Origin: Candidatus Mcinerneyibacteriota bacterium
GTDB lineage: Bacteria > Macinerneyibacteriota > Macinerneyibacteria > Macinerneyibacteriales > DSCS01
Assembly (NCBI GenBank): GCA_016937175.1
Contig: JAFGWL010000027.1
Span: 1 to 17,549, forward strand
DNA: 17,549 nucleotides
Direction: 5' to 3'
The notes below the pieces were generated by a model. The model saw nothing but the letters and a program-made list of their open reading frames with translations. It made no database searches and was not told the DNA's origin. This document shows, piece by piece, positions 1-9,702 of this stretch. How positions within the stretch are numbered: position 1 is the first letter of the stretch; every line of letters begins with the position of its first letter. Position numbers and translations under genes: made by a program.

Positions 1-343
1 GGCCCATGAGGAAATTGTCATTTCCCAGGACTGTTTTCCCGCCGGCATTGGAAGAGCGGTGGATAGTGGCATATTCGCGGATGAGGTTCCGGTCTCCCAT
101 CACCACCCAGGATTCTTTATTCTCAAACTTGATGTCCTGGGGCTCACCGCCGATGTCACAAAAGGGGTAGATCTTGTTTTCACGTCCCATGGAGACATAA
201 CTGTGGATCAGCGCATGAGCTCCCACAGAGCTCCCGTCACCGATCTTCACATGATCTTCGATTACGGCATACGGGCCGACAGAGACCCCTTCGCCCAGCT
301 GAACATCCTCTCCGATAATAGCCGTGGGATGAATAGATGCCAT
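1..343 (-). CDS. lpxA: UDP-N-acetylglucosamine O-acyltransferase LpxA (partial, C-terminus beyond window)
   Basis: First enzyme of lipid A synthesis: it moves an (R)-3-hydroxyacyl chain from ACP to the 3-OH of UDP-GlcNAc in the cytoplasm. Reading the reverse strand from the ATG at 343 gives 114 residues. They start MASIHPTAIIGEDVQLGE, show hexapeptide left-handed beta-helix repeats, and include DIGGEPQDIKF and IREYATIHRS, both characteristic of LpxA. The usual protein is about 260 residues, so the catalytic His (about residue 125) and the C-terminal helical domain lie outside the window. The start is 1 nt after the fabZ stop, and a GGAGG inside the fabZ 3' end sits 6 nt upstream. It is the last visible gene of the envelope operon. 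Truncation is by the window edge, not a mutation. Confidence 0.95.
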   Translation of the reverse strand, partial: MASIHPTAIIGEDVQLGEGVSVGPYAVIEDHVKIGDGSSVGAHALIHSYVSMGRENKIYPFCDIGGEPQDIKFENKESWVVMGDRNLIREYATIHRSSNAGGKTVLGNDNFLMG

Positions 344-344
344 A

Positions 345-803
345 TCAGGCCTCCTCTTTGTCGAAGATCCCCGCTGTGACAAGTCCCGAAGCCCTGAGTT
401 CACCGTCCACAAAAGCTTCGCCTTTCAATTTTACAAAATAACCGTTTTTGAGCTTCTTGCTCTGCTCTACACGGACTTTGATCATCATCGTATCCCCGGG
501 CAGGACAGGTTTCCTGAATTTTACAGAGTCCATCCCCATAAAGAGAGTGTTCTGTTTCTCTTTGTCAAATCCTGTCCGCTCGGCCAGAAGGACTCCCCCT
601 GTCTGGGCCATGGCCTCGATGATAAGGACCCCGGGGAAAATGGGATTATCCGGGAAATGGCCGGTAAACATGGGTTCGTTCACGGTAACATTCTTTTTGG
701 CTATACAGTGGTTCTCGTCGATCTCTTCGATAGTGTCGATAAGTAAAAACGGGAACCGGTGAGGAAGGATCTCCATGATCTTTTTCGTATCCATCACTGC
801 CAT
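345..803 (-). CDS. fabZ: 3-hydroxyacyl-[acyl-carrier-protein] dehydratase FabZ
   Basis: Dehydrates (R)-3-hydroxyacyl-ACP to trans-2-enoyl-ACP in fatty-acid elongation. It competes with LpxA and LpxD for the same hydroxyacyl-ACP pool, which explains its place between lpx genes. The 152-residue product has the usual hot-dog-fold length. It carries the FabZ signature GHFPDNPIFPGVLIIEAMAQ, with catalytic His49 and Glu63, and the N-terminal ILPHRFPFLLID. The ATG at 803 is chosen because a GGAGG at 815-811, inside lpxC, lies 7 nt upstream; a second in-frame ATG at 794 is too far from it. The gene overlaps the end of lpxC by 10 bp, implying translational coupling. It is a separate gene, not the LpxC-FabZ fusion found in Bacteroidetes. 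Confidence 0.97.
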   Translation of the reverse strand: MAVMDTKKIMEILPHRFPFLLIDTIEEIDENHCIAKKNVTVNEPMFTGHFPDNPIFPGVLIIEAMAQTGGVLLAERTGFDKEKQNTLFMGMDSVKFRKPVLPGDTMMIKVRVEQSKKLKNGYFVKLKGEAFVDGELRASGLVTAGIFDKEEA

Positions 804-1606
804 AAGCTAACCTCCAGCATTTTTTTGACATATTCCGTATTGTGATAATGACCGCTCCGCTCAGCCCGGATCCGGCCTTCAACCCGGTATCCGCACAGGG
901 AGAGGTCACCCAGAAAATCCAATATCTTGTGGCGGACGAGCTCCCCTTCCATGCGATACTCATTCTTCAGGGGGCGCCCCTCTTTGATCACCAGGGCGTT
1001 GTCGGTCGTCCCCCCTCTGGCCAGCCCCGCTTTTTTAAGCATCTGCAGCTCCTCATAAAATCCGAAGGTCCGCGCGGGAGCGATCTCTTTGAGAAAACTT
1101 TCCGGGGTCACGGTGAGGCTGTACTCCTCAGGGGCCAAACCGAAACGGGACCCGTCGTAGAGAAAAGAGATCTCAAGGCCTTTTGCAGGAAGACTTTCTA
1201 TGAGGGCCTCATCCTTTTCGTAACGCAGTTCGGGAAGCAAGCGGGGGGAGAGCCCGCTGTCCGTTATCATGCTCTCCTTTTCAAGAGCCCGGGCAAAATC
1301 CAGAGCGCTCCCGTCAAGGATGGGAAGCTCCGTCCCCGAAATAAATTCCACCAGGCAGTCCGTGACCCCCATCCCGTAGCAGGCGGCCAGGAGATGTTCT
1401 ACGGTCTGGACAGCCTTTCCGTCACGGCCCAGGGTGGTCCCCCTGCGGTCCCCTGTCTTATAGGAGATATGAGCGGGGATAAGAGTCTCTCCCAGGCGGA
1501 ACCGGATCCCTCCTGATTCGGCAGGATGAAGCCGTATATGGGCCTCTTCCCCGGAATGGATCCCGGGGCCTTGAAAATCGATTGTCCTTTTAATGGTCCT
1601 TCTCAT
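794..1606 (-). CDS. lpxC: UDP-3-O-acyl-N-acetylglucosamine deacetylase LpxC
   Basis: Zinc-dependent deacetylase and committed step of lipid A synthesis. The 270-residue protein has the expected metal and catalytic residues: VEHLLAA (Glu70 base, His71 zinc ligand), [12 protein letters not shown] (His226 and Asp230 zinc ligands) and SGHYHNT (His253). Other family motifs are GPGIHSG near the N-terminus and ELPILDGSA at 93-101. It is about 35 residues shorter than E. coli LpxC, but all catalytic motifs are present. The ATG at 1606 overlaps the lpxD 3' end by 17 bp and has no strong Shine-Dalgarno sequence, so expression probably relies on coupling. In many proteobacteria lpxC sits in the cell-division cluster; here it is grouped with lpxD, fabZ and lpxA. 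Confidence 0.97.
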   Translation of the reverse strand: MRRTIKRTIDFQGPGIHSGEEAHIRLHPAESGGIRFRLGETLIPAHISYKTGDRRGTTLGRDGKAVQTVEHLLAACYGMGVTDCLVEFISGTELPILDGSALDFARALEKESMITDSGLSPRLLPELRYEKDEALIESLPAKGLEISFLYDGSRFGLAPEEYSLTVTPESFLKEIAPARTFGFYEELQMLKKAGLARGGTTDNALVIKEGRPLKNEYRMEGELVRHKILDFLGDLSLCGYRVEGRIRAERSGHYHNTEYVKKMLEVSLWQ

Positions 1607-2615
1607 AAGTGTCCAGCTTCTTCTCCAGCTCTTTGATCTTTTTCCACATGGCTTCCAGACGGTTCTGGTAGGCTAAAATCCTGTATTGTTCGCTCATGGG
1701 ACGGGCCGGAGACCCGCTATAAACACCCGCTTTTTCCAGAGAGCCGGCGATTCCGGCCTGGGCTGTCAGAATGACCCGGTCCCCTATACGGCAATGGTCA
1801 CCTACACCGGCCTGCCCAGCCAGGACAGCCCAGTTTCCAATGGAGCTGCTTCCGGCCACGCCGCTCTGGGCAGCTATCCGTGCACATTTTTTGATAGTGA
1901 CATTATGGGCGATCTGAACCAGATTATCGATCTTGACATCGTCGTCGATGACCGTCTCATCCAGGGTCGCCCGATCGATAGTGCAGTTGGCACCGATCTC
2001 CACTCTGTTACCGATCCGTACCCGGCCGACCTGGGGGATCTTGACCAGAGTCTCCCCGGCCTCCATATAGCCGAACCCGTCGGAGCCGACTACCGTCCCG
2101 GAATGGATGATACAATCCTCGCCCACCCGGGTGTCTTCATAAAGGACCACCCCGGGATAGATCCTGGTCCGTGCCCCGATGATACTGTCTTTTCCCACAA
2201 TGACACCGGCTCCCAGGGAGACTCCTTCGCCCAGTGTAACATGGTCTCCGAGAACAGATCCCGGCCCGACCGAAGCTGTGTCATGGATGGAACACTTATC
2301 CCCGATTACCGCTGCGGGATGAATGCCTTGAGAGACGGGGGCAAATGCCTGCCTGGCGACAAGACGGAAAAACTGAGTGCGGGGATCGTCACAGATAAAT
2401 TGCGGAGAGGGGTTGTCCAGTTCCCGGAATGTGACGACTGCCCCTACCGGGCGACAACCCAGCTGAAGCGCAGCCTCTTCCGTTTCGATAAAACAAAGTG
2501 ATTCTTCATCGGCAATGGAAGCTGAAGCGAACCGTCTCAGCATCCGTCCCGGAGCCGGATGGACGATCCGGCTCCCGGGTATCGATATCTCCTCAAAGAG
2601 AAGCGAGATCAACAT
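1590..2615 (-). CDS. lpxD: UDP-3-O-(3-hydroxyacyl)glucosamine N-acyltransferase LpxD
   Basis: Third enzyme of lipid A synthesis, adding the second hydroxyacyl chain to the 2-amino group after LpxC. The 341-residue protein shows an N-terminal uridine-binding domain (about 1-95) and hexapeptide beta-helix repeats (about 98-300). The motif GSDGFGY is at 177-183 and IAHNV carries the catalytic His237. A charged C-terminal helix (about 308-341, rich in Glu and Lys) matches the ACP-contacting extension of LpxD. Length is normal (E. coli 341). The ATG overlaps the skp stop as TAATG (1 nt), with only a weak GAGAG upstream, so reinitiation is likely. Identification is secure. Confidence 0.97.
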   Translation of the reverse strand: MLISLLFEEISIPGSRIVHPAPGRMLRRFASASIADEESLCFIETEEAALQLGCRPVGAVVTFRELDNPSPQFICDDPRTQFFRLVARQAFAPVSQGIHPAAVIGDKCSIHDTASVGPGSVLGDHVTLGEGVSLGAGVIVGKDSIIGARTRIYPGVVLYEDTRVGEDCIIHSGTVVGSDGFGYMEAGETLVKIPQVGRVRIGNRVEIGANCTIDRATLDETVIDDDVKIDNLVQIAHNVTIKKCARIAAQSGVAGSSSIGNWAVLAGQAGVGDHCRIGDRVILTAQAGIAGSLEKAGVYSGSPARPMSEQYRILAYQNRLEAMWKKIKELEKKLDTYEKDH

Positions 2616-3112
2616 TACTTATTGATTCTCTCGATGACGAGATCAGTAAGATCCAGTTCATCCGCGGAAGAGATGGTGACGCTTTTATCGAAGACGACAT
2701 CAAGCCCCTTCTCTTTACGGATATTTGTGACAATGGAACGGATCTTCTCAAAGATTGGTTTCATCAGTTCGGCTTTACGGCGTTCCAGTTTCTGAGCCAT
2801 TTCGCTGCGAAGTTTGTTGAACGCATCCTGTTTGTCCATAAGTTCCTGCTGTTTTTTCTGTCCCTCTTCCTGGCTCAGGAAAGCTGCCTGCTCTTTCAGT
2901 TTCTGGTTCAGGCTCACAAGTTCGTTGTATTTTGTCTCAAGCTGTTTCTGCATCTCAGTGGCCTCTTTTTCAAAGACGCTCTCCGCTGTCTGCTTCTCTT
3001 TGGATGCATTGTAGACACGCTCTGTATCCACAAAAGCAAATTTCAGTTCAGCTGAAAAGGCAAACCCTGCAGCCAGGGCCAGAACAGCACAAAGAATGAT
3101 TCCTTTTTTCAT
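2615..3112 (-). CDS. skp: Periplasmic OMP chaperone, Skp/OmpH family
   Basis: Holdase chaperone that keeps unfolded outer-membrane proteins soluble on the way to the Bam complex. The 165-residue product begins with a Sec signal peptide ([16 protein letters not shown], probable cleavage after AFSA at about residue 20). It then shows [10 protein letters not shown], typical of the family, and a long charged coiled-coil of Lys, Glu and Gln between about 38 and 125. A C-terminal segment [13 protein letters not shown] closes the oligomerisation core. A strong AAGGAGG lies 7 nt before the ATG, in the 25-bp gap after bamA. The gene directly follows bamA, the usual neighbour, and precedes lpxD. Confidence 0.93.
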   Translation of the reverse strand: MKKGIILCAVLALAAGFAFSAELKFAFVDTERVYNASKEKQTAESVFEKEATEMQKQLETKYNELVSLNQKLKEQAAFLSQEEGQKKQQELMDKQDAFNKLRSEMAQKLERRKAELMKPIFEKIRSIVTNIRKEKGLDVVFDKSVTISSADELDLTDLVIERINK

Positions 3113-3137
3113 GGTCTAACCTCCTTTTATCCACAGG

Positions 3138-5351
3138 CTAAAATGTCCCCTGGGATATGCCGAAGTGGAATTTCCACTGTTCCGTGTCAAATCCGTAGGC
3201 ATAATCCAGGGTAAGCGGGCCCATGGGAGTCGTTACTTTCACGCCTATTCCCGCGCCATCCCTCATGTCGCGGAAATTAAAGTCGCCCAATGTCTCCCAG
3301 GCACGGCCGACATCCCAGAAAAGATATCCCGTAATCATCCGTTCGACAATGGGAAACTTATATGAAAATGAAGTGGTAAAGTAAAAATTGCCGCCTTTAT
3401 AGTATCCGTCGTCATCCAAGGGAGAGAGGGCCTTGTCTTCATACCCTCGCACGCCGTAGATGTTCCCGCCGACAAAAAAGCGCTCATAGATGGGGACTTC
3501 TGTGGAGGGATCCAGTTTTTCCACAAAGCCGGTCTGCATATAGACGGAAAAGACAAATTTCCAGAAGGAGCGGAAAAACCAGTTGCTGGTGGCTTCCATT
3601 TTGTAGTAGTTGACGTCCCCCCCGAGGAATTTCCCGCCTAACTCTCCGCTGATAGTATTATGGGTCCCCCGCGTGGGCTCAAAGCGGTTGTCTCTTGAGT
3701 CACGCGCAAAGGTGAGGCTGGCGCTGCTGCGGAACTCTTTTGTCTCGTCGATCTCCTGAGAGGCCTCTTCGGAGACATCGCTCACTTCCACACTCTCCAG
3801 AGAGTAGGAGAGGTATCCCGATGTAAAGAGGTCGAGCTTCCGCCCCACGGTGAGAGAGCCTCCGTTCCGCATGATGGTGTAATCTGTATAGTCCTGGTCC
3901 TTCTTGTAGAGGTTTGCGGAGACATAGGTCGGGGTGTCGAAGAGATTGGGGTTGGTGAAGCCCAGCTGGTAGGTCTCGACTTTCTTACCGATCTCGAACT
4001 GAATGCTTCCTTTATAACCCCGGCCCAGGATGTTCTGCTCCTCATATTTCAGAAACATGGAGAAGCCGGAGTATTCCGAATAACTGCCGCCGAGATTGAT
4101 GGACCCTGTGAGTTTTTCATCCACTTCGATGATGATATTCAAAATATTGGGGTCTTTATCATCAGGCCTGGGAATAACCCGGACATCTTCAAAGTACCCC
4201 AGATTATAGATCTGCTCCTGGGAGAGGACGAGAAGGTTCCTCTTGAACTCGTCGCCGGGGCGCAGAAGAATATTCCTCAGGATGATCTTGTCATAGGTCT
4301 TGGTGTTCCCCCGGACTTCGATGGTCCCCACACGGATGGCCGAACCTTCGGAGATCAGGAGAGTCACATCGACTGTCTCTTCGTGAAATGTATAGCGGGG
4401 GGTGATATCGGCAAAGATATGGGAGCGGTTTCCGTAGGCTTCCAGCAGCTTGACTTTGGTCTTCTCCCAGTCATCACCGGTAAAATACTCTCCTGAGCCG
4501 ATAGAGACCATATCCCTCAGCTCTTCAGCCGTGAAGAGCTCGTTCCCTTCAAAGGATATATCTCCCAGGCGGTAACGCTTCCCTTCGTTCAGGGTGATGA
4601 CGATATCCCGGCGGCCGGGCTCCTTTGAGGGGATGATCTCGTAGCCTTCCACCGATGCATTGAAATAGCCCATCTCCCAGAGCTTCTCTTCGATGAGCTT
4701 CATGTCGCCGTCAAGCTTCTCCGTATCCAGCTTGGGGTGGCGCCACCAGGATGACTCTTTGGACTCCATGGCCTTTTTGAGCTTCTTCGGCTCCAGCTCT
4801 TTGAGCCCTTTGAACCGGATAGTCCCTATACTGAGCTTGCTGCCCTCATCGATATCAATGACCAGGCTCACTCCGTCTTCGGCCTCTTCGGCGGTAGCGG
4901 TGACATCCACCAAAAAATAGCCGTCTTCTTTATACTTCTTTTCGATGTTGTATTTCGCCTGGTGGAGATATTTGGTATCAAAGGGCACATCCTCCACCAG
5001 AAAAGGGGCTTCATAAAGGATTTTGGTATCATCGTATTTTTTGTTTCCCCGGATAGTTATGTTCCTTATAAAGGGACGCTCTTTGACTGTATAGATAACC
5101 GTGATCCCGCCTTCCGTCTCCAGGGCCTGGACATCGATCCTGTCAAAGTACCCCAGGTCATACATGTTTTCGATGTCCTGGCGGAGCTTGATGACGGAAA
5201 ACTCCGCTCCTTCCACACTGTAACAGACAGAGAGGATAAACTCTTTGTCGATATTTTTGAGTCCGTCGATACGGACCTCTTTTATGGGGATACCCCATAG
5301 CGTGACTGCGGCCGCGGCCAATAAGATAATAATGCTAATCCATTTTTTCAT
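3138..5351 (-). CDS. bamA: Outer membrane protein assembly factor BamA
   Basis: Core Omp85 protein that folds and inserts beta-barrel proteins into the outer membrane. The 737-residue product has a signal peptide (about 1-20). Five POTRA domains follow at about 22-92, 93-170, 171-258, 259-340 and 341-414. A C-terminal 16-strand barrel fills about 415-737. Barrel landmarks are RDSRDNRFEPTRG (550-562), the VRGY form of the conserved L6 VRGF/Y motif (634-637) and a terminal Phe acting as the beta-signal end. Length is close to the usual 750-810. The ATG at 5351 has GGAGGAG about 5-6 nt upstream and overlaps the clpC 3' end by 17 bp. The tandem bamA-skp-lpxD arrangement supports the call. Confidence 0.96.
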   Translation of the reverse strand: MKKWISIIILLAAAAVTLWGIPIKEVRIDGLKNIDKEFILSVCYSVEGAEFSVIKLRQDIENMYDLGYFDRIDVQALETEGGITVIYTVKERPFIRNITIRGNKKYDDTKILYEAPFLVEDVPFDTKYLHQAKYNIEKKYKEDGYFLVDVTATAEEAEDGVSLVIDIDEGSKLSIGTIRFKGLKELEPKKLKKAMESKESSWWRHPKLDTEKLDGDMKLIEEKLWEMGYFNASVEGYEIIPSKEPGRRDIVITLNEGKRYRLGDISFEGNELFTAEELRDMVSIGSGEYFTGDDWEKTKVKLLEAYGNRSHIFADITPRYTFHEETVDVTLLISEGSAIRVGTIEVRGNTKTYDKIILRNILLRPGDEFKRNLLVLSQEQIYNLGYFEDVRVIPRPDDKDPNILNIIIEVDEKLTGSINLGGSYSEYSGFSMFLKYEEQNILGRGYKGSIQFEIGKKVETYQLGFTNPNLFDTPTYVSANLYKKDQDYTDYTIMRNGGSLTVGRKLDLFTSGYLSYSLESVEVSDVSEEASQEIDETKEFRSSASLTFARDSRDNRFEPTRGTHNTISGELGGKFLGGDVNYYKMEATSNWFFRSFWKFVFSVYMQTGFVEKLDPSTEVPIYERFFVGGNIYGVRGYEDKALSPLDDDGYYKGGNFYFTTSFSYKFPIVERMITGYLFWDVGRAWETLGDFNFRDMRDGAGIGVKVTTPMGPLTLDYAYGFDTEQWKFHFGISQGTF

Positions 5352-7818
5352 TCGACTCCTCCGACGCCAGATCTCTGAGGATGGAATCGCCCGTACGCTC
5401 GGTTACGATATTCCCATCAATCAAGTTTACTTTTACGGTATCGCCCTCGATAAACTTCCTGGACAGGATCTCCAGTGCCAGGGTATCTTCGATATGGCGC
5501 TGAATCGCCCTTTTGAGGGGGCGGGCGCCGAATTCAGGGCTGTACCCGACTTCGATGAGGAAGTTCTTGACCTCCCCGGTTACTTCCAACTGAATATTAC
5601 GCTCCTGCAGACGGGCCCGGACTTCGGCCAGGATCAGGTCGATGATCAGGCTGATCTCCTCCCGTCCCAGGGGGTTAAAGACGACTAGCTCATCCACACG
5701 GTTGATAAACTCCGGGTTGAAGAGCTTTTTCACTTCGCTGATGACCATGGATTTCATCTTGTCGTAGTCGATCTCGATGCCTGTCTTGGAAAAACCCAGG
5801 GTCTTCTGCTGCCAGATATATTTCGCACCGATGTTTGATGTCATGATGATGATGGTGTTCTTGAAATCCACCATCCGCCCCACGTTGTCTGTGAGCCGTC
5901 CGTCCTCAAAGACCTGAAGAAGCACGTTAAAGACATCGGGATGGGCTTTTTCGATCTCATCCAGAAGGATGACCGAATAGGGCTTCCGCCGTACCTTCTC
6001 GGTAAACTGCCCTCCCTCTTCGTATCCCACATATCCGGGAGGAGCTCCTGTCAGGCGGGAGACAGAGAACTTCTCCATGTATTCTGACATATCCACACGG
6101 ATCATGGCATCGGGATCGTCAAACATGAAAGCGGCCAGGACCCTGGCCAGCTCGGTCTTCCCCACTCCCGTCGGCCCCAGGAACATAAAGGTCCCGATGG
6201 GACGGTTGGGGTCTTTCAGCCCCGCGCGGGCACGGCGGAGGGCATTGGCGATGACGGTAATGGCCTGATCCTGTCCGATGATGTGCCTTTTCAGCTCCTC
6301 TTCGATCTTCAGCAGGCGCTCGCTCTCCTTCTCCTCGATCTTGGAGAGGGGGATCCCTGTCAGCTTGGAGATAAGAAGCTTGATATCGTCGGCCATGACG
6401 CTTTTGACATTGTTGGCCTGGGAGCTGGCCCACTCCTTTTTCATCTCGCGGATCCGGTCTTTGAGCTTGCTCTCTTTGTCTCTGTAACTGGCTGCTTTTT
6501 CAAACTCCTGCATCATAATGGCCGTCCTCTTGTCCAGGGAGATCTGCTCGACCTTCTTTTCCAGGTCGGCGATATCCTTGGGCATCTGAGAGAGGGTCAG
6601 GCGTACCATGGAAGCAGCCTCATCGATGATATCCACGGCCTTGTCAGGGAGAAAACGGTCAGAGAGGTATCGGTCAGAAAGCCTTGCGGCAGCGACGATG
6701 GCCTCATCTGTGATCTTTACGCCGTGATGGGCTTCATACCTGTCGCGCAGGCCTGAGATGATCTCGATAGTCTCCTCCACGGTAGGCGGCTCCACAATGA
6801 TCTTCTGGAAACGCCGTTCCAGGGCTGCGTCTTTTTCAATATATTTCCGGTATTCGTCCAGAGTCGTCGCTCCGATACACTGGATCTCGCCTCTGGCCAG
6901 TGAAGGTTTCAGGATATTGGAGGCGTCGATGGCCCCTTCGGCAGCTCCCGCCCCTACAAGGGTATGGATCTCATCGATAAAGACGATGATGTTCTCTGAC
7001 TGTTCGATCTCCTTTAGAAGGGCTTTCAGGCGCTCTTCAAACTGCCCCCGGTATTTTGTCCCGGCGATGACAGCCGCCAGGTCCAGGGAGAGAAGGCGTG
7101 TCCCGATTAGGATATCAGGGACTTCATTGGTGACGATACGCTGGGCCAGCCCTTCGACGATAGCGGTCTTGCCCACGCCGGCTTCTCCGATGAGGACAGG
7201 GTTGTTTTTCTTGCGCCGGGCGAGGATCTGGATCACACGCTCGATCTCATGCTCACGGCCGATGACCGGGTCCAGCTTATCTTCAATGGCCAGCCTGGTC
7301 AGGTCACGGCTGAAGTCATCAAGAGGTGAACTCTTCTGCCCTGTCTTCCCCCGGGCGCTGGCGATGTCACCTTCCAGGTCTCCGCTGAGAAGACGCACGA
7401 CTTCAGTGCGGACCCTGTCGGGAGTCACCCCGAAATTCTTCAAGACCCGGGAAGCGATCCCCTCTCCCTCCCGGAGAAGGCCCAGAAGGATATGCTCTGT
7501 CCCCACAAAATTGTGGCCCATGCGGCCGGCCTCATCCATGGCCAGTTCCAGGACCCGTTTGGCCCTGGGAGTAAGCTGAATATCGTGGTCGACACGGGCC
7601 CGGTCCCCGTCCTGTATGATAAACTTCTTGATCTCATCACGGAGCAGATTGATATCCACTTCCAGACGGCGCAGAACGATGACGCCGATACTGGCGCCCT
7701 CCCTGAGCAGCCCCAGCAGAAGATGTTCCGTCCCGATAAAATCGTAGTTGAGACGGGCGGCTTCTTCCCGCGCATAAAGGACCACTTTACGGGCCCGTTC
7801 ACTGAACCGGTCGTACAT
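5335..7818 (-). CDS. clpC: AAA+ unfoldase ClpC (ATP-dependent Clp protease ATP-binding subunit)
   Basis: Class I Clp/Hsp100 ATPase that unfolds substrates for ClpP. In the 827 residues two N-domain repeats (about 1-145) each contain [15 protein letters not shown] or its close copy. D1 has Walker A GEAGVGKT (211-218) and Walker B VFIDEI (279-284). A ClpC-type middle region with a UVR-like segment [12 protein letters not shown] (438-449) separates it from D2. D2 has Walker A GPTGVGKT (548-555) and Walker B ILLDEI (617-622), an LGF tripeptide (674-676) at the ClpP-docking loop position, and sensor-2 GARPLKRAI. The middle region distinguishes it from ClpA and ClpB. The ATG is 2 nt after the lolD stop, with GGAGG 7 nt upstream. 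No clpP, ctsR, mcsA or mcsB is in the window; its position between lolD and bamA is unusual. Confidence 0.95.
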   Translation of the reverse strand: MYDRFSERARKVVLYAREEAARLNYDFIGTEHLLLGLLREGASIGVIVLRRLEVDINLLRDEIKKFIIQDGDRARVDHDIQLTPRAKRVLELAMDEAGRMGHNFVGTEHILLGLLREGEGIASRVLKNFGVTPDRVRTEVVRLLSGDLEGDIASARGKTGQKSSPLDDFSRDLTRLAIEDKLDPVIGREHEIERVIQILARRKKNNPVLIGEAGVGKTAIVEGLAQRIVTNEVPDILIGTRLLSLDLAAVIAGTKYRGQFEERLKALLKEIEQSENIIVFIDEIHTLVGAGAAEGAIDASNILKPSLARGEIQCIGATTLDEYRKYIEKDAALERRFQKIIVEPPTVEETIEIISGLRDRYEAHHGVKITDEAIVAAARLSDRYLSDRFLPDKAVDIIDEAASMVRLTLSQMPKDIADLEKKVEQISLDKRTAIMMQEFEKAASYRDKESKLKDRIREMKKEWASSQANNVKSVMADDIKLLISKLTGIPLSKIEEKESERLLKIEEELKRHIIGQDQAITVIANALRRARAGLKDPNRPIGTFMFLGPTGVGKTELARVLAAFMFDDPDAMIRVDMSEYMEKFSVSRLTGAPPGYVGYEEGGQFTEKVRRKPYSVILLDEIEKAHPDVFNVLLQVFEDGRLTDNVGRMVDFKNTIIIMTSNIGAKYIWQQKTLGFSKTGIEIDYDKMKSMVISEVKKLFNPEFINRVDELVVFNPLGREEISLIIDLILAEVRARLQERNIQLEVTGEVKNFLIEVGYSPEFGARPLKRAIQRHIEDTLALEILSRKFIEGDTVKVNLIDGNIVTERTGDSILRDLASEESNEKMD

Positions 7819-7820
7819 GC

Positions 7821-8507
7821 CTAATCCTCCTCCAAAGGATGAAGCTTTCTATGCTCCAACTGAAATATCTCGTCACATCGCTCCGCCATGGCCCGGTTGT
7901 GGGTCACCATGACAAAAGCGCAATTTCGTTTGTTCTGCAAGGCCATGAGAAGATCCATGATCTCCGCGGAATGGCGCTCATCCAGATTTCCCGTGGGCTC
8001 ATCGGCCAGGATGAGGACAGGGTCCTTGACCAGAGCGCGCCCGATGGCTGTCCGCTGCTTCTCTCCTCCGGAAAGAAGGCTGACGATATGGTCCCGTCTG
8101 TGCGTAAGACCCAGGTCTTCGATGACGGCCTCTGTGCGCTCCATGGCTTCTTTCTCATTATAGGTCATGCGCGCAGCTATGTAAATGTTTTCCCTGAGGG
8201 TCAGGTCGTTGAACAACTGGAAAAACTGAAAGATAAAGGCAATGTCGTTTTTCAGGACACGCGCCCGGCTGTTATCGTCCAGGGCTGTGAGGTTTTTCCC
8301 GTTGAGGAAGACCTCTCCAGCCGTGGGGAGGGTCAGCTGCCCCAAAACATGGAGGAAGGTCGATTTCCCCACTCCCGACTCTCCGACGATGGCCACAGTC
8401 CTCTCCCCGGAGGCCTGCCATACCACATCGGAAAAGACCTCGATATCCTCTCCCGGGGAGCGGTAGATCTTGGATAATCCGCGGACCTCTACTTTAATGT
8501 CATTCAT
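7821..8507 (-). CDS. lolD: Lipoprotein-releasing ABC transporter ATP-binding protein LolD
   Basis: Cytoplasmic ATPase that powers extraction of outer-membrane lipoproteins from the inner membrane by the LolC/E permease. The 228-residue protein has Walker A GESGVGKST (42-50), a Q-loop in FIFQFFQLF, ABC signature LSGGEKQR (145-152), Walker B LILADEPTGNLD (165-176) and switch His203 in MVTHN. It belongs to the MacB/LolD/FtsE class, and the adjacent LolC-type permease identifies it as LolD. The start overlaps the lolC stop by 8 bp, with a weak GAGGCG upstream. Confidence 0.94.
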   Translation of the reverse strand: MNDIKVEVRGLSKIYRSPGEDIEVFSDVVWQASGERTVAIVGESGVGKSTFLHVLGQLTLPTAGEVFLNGKNLTALDDNSRARVLKNDIAFIFQFFQLFNDLTLRENIYIAARMTYNEKEAMERTEAVIEDLGLTHRRDHIVSLLSGGEKQRTAIGRALVKDPVLILADEPTGNLDERHSAEIMDLLMALQNKRNCAFVMVTHNRAMAERCDEIFQLEHRKLHPLEED

Positions 8508-9702
8508 ACTTTATCGCCTCGATCACATCCATCTTCGCTGCCTGCCGGGCCGGAAAAACCGCCGCCAGATAGGTAATAAAAAAAGCCACGGCTCCCACAA
8601 AAAAGAAATTCCAGAAGGAAAAACTCACTTTGAGTTCCGTGGAGTAATAGACTTCTGCAGGCAACGCGTTAATATGCGAAATCCTGATAATGAAACAGAG
8701 AAGAAGTCCTAAAAGTTCCCCCAGGGTGATTCCCGCCCCTCCGATGATCAGCCCGTTGTAGAGAAAGATCCGTTTCACTTCTGCGGCGGTAAACCCCAGT
8801 GATTTCAATATGCCGATCTCCCGGGTCTTTTCCCTGACCAGGGTGATCAGGGTCGCCACGATGTTAAAAGAAGCCACCAGGATGATAAGTGTCAGGATGA
8901 TGAACATGGTCTTCTTTTCCAGTTCCATGGCTGAATAGAGGTTTCTGTTCATACGGAACCAGTCCCGCGCCGCATACTCATCGGGAAGAAGGGATGTGAC
9001 CTCGCGGGCTATGCTTTCAGCCTTATCGATATTTTCTATCCGCAGGCTGATACCGGAAGCCCCCTGGCGTGAGAGAAAGGAGCGGGCATCTTCATAGACC
9101 ATATAGACCAGGGAGGTGTCATACTCATACATCCCGCTCTCGAAGAGGGCGGTGACCTCGTAATCCCTCACACGGGGAAAGATCCCCATGGGAGTGACTT
9201 TCCCGTCGGGAGAGAGAAGCCGGACGGTGTCTCCCACAGAGACGTTCAGAAGCCTTGCCATCTCGGTCCCCAGGGCGATCCCGCCTTTTTTCAGAGACCC
9301 CTCTTTGATAAAACCGCCGAACTTGGTCACAGACCCTTCCCGTTCGGGGTCCACGCCCCGGATCCCGGCGCTGTAATTGCGCCCCCGGTACATGACCAGC
9401 CCCTCTCCGAAGATGAACGGAGCAGCGGCCTTGACACCCCGGACATCAAGAGCGGTCTTTTCCAGAGGTTCGGGGTCGGGAATGTCATATCCGAACCTGT
9501 TCTGGATCAGGATGTGGGCATTGACCCCCAGGACTTTGTCTTTCAGGTCATTTTCAAATCCCTGCATGACAGCCAGCACCGTGGTCAGGGTCATGACTCC
9601 CACGGCGATCCCCGCCATGGAGATCAGGGTGATCCCCGACAAGAGTTTATTGGTCTTGCGGCCTTTGAGATATTTTTTGGCGATCCAGAAAGAAAGTGAC
9701 AT
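8500..9702 (-). CDS. lolC: Lipoprotein-releasing ABC transporter permease LolC/LolE family
   Basis: Inner-membrane permease that passes outer-membrane lipoproteins to the periplasmic chaperone LolA. The 400-residue protein has one N-terminal membrane segment (about 21-47), a large periplasmic domain (about 48-262) and three C-terminal membrane segments (about 264-290, 315-341, 363-385), the LolC/LolE topology. The periplasmic TPMGIFPRVRDYEV (170-183) resembles the TPMG..P..R hook of E. coli LolC that binds LolA, favouring LolC over LolE. Only one permease gene accompanies lolD here, so the transporter may be a homodimer (LolF-like) or a second permease may lie elsewhere. The ATG overlaps the lysS stop as TAATG, with GAGGGG a few bases upstream. 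Confidence 0.92.
   Translation of the reverse strand: MSLSFWIAKKYLKGRKTNKLLSGITLISMAGIAVGVMTLTTVLAVMQGFENDLKDKVLGVNAHILIQNRFGYDIPDPEPLEKTALDVRGVKAAAPFIFGEGLVMYRGRNYSAGIRGVDPEREGSVTKFGGFIKEGSLKKGGIALGTEMARLLNVSVGDTVRLLSPDGKVTPMGIFPRVRDYEVTALFESGMYEYDTSLVYMVYEDARSFLSRQGASGISLRIENIDKAESIAREVTSLLPDEYAARDWFRMNRNLYSAMELEKKTMFIILTLIILVASFNIVATLITLVREKTREIGILKSLGFTAAEVKRIFLYNGLIIGGAGITLGELLGLLLCFIIRISHINALPAEVYYSTELKVSFSFWNFFFVGAVAFFITYLAAVFPARQAAKMDVIEAIKYE

Noticed and set aside
1-343. lpxA as a truncated pseudogene
   Set aside because: The reading frame is intact to the first base of the window; the loss is due to the window boundary.
842-1516. Plus-strand open frame of 224 codons over lpxC
   Set aside because: Antisense to the complete lpxC with all zinc ligands; a product of codon bias.
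1686-2501. Plus-strand open frame of 271 codons over lpxD
   Set aside because: Antisense to the conserved hexapeptide-repeat gene; no family resemblance and no supporting start signals.
6758-7579. A 273-codon plus-strand frame over clpC
   Set aside because: It is antisense to a highly conserved AAA+ gene, and its Arg/Ser-rich translation is typical of a shadow frame with no ribosome site.
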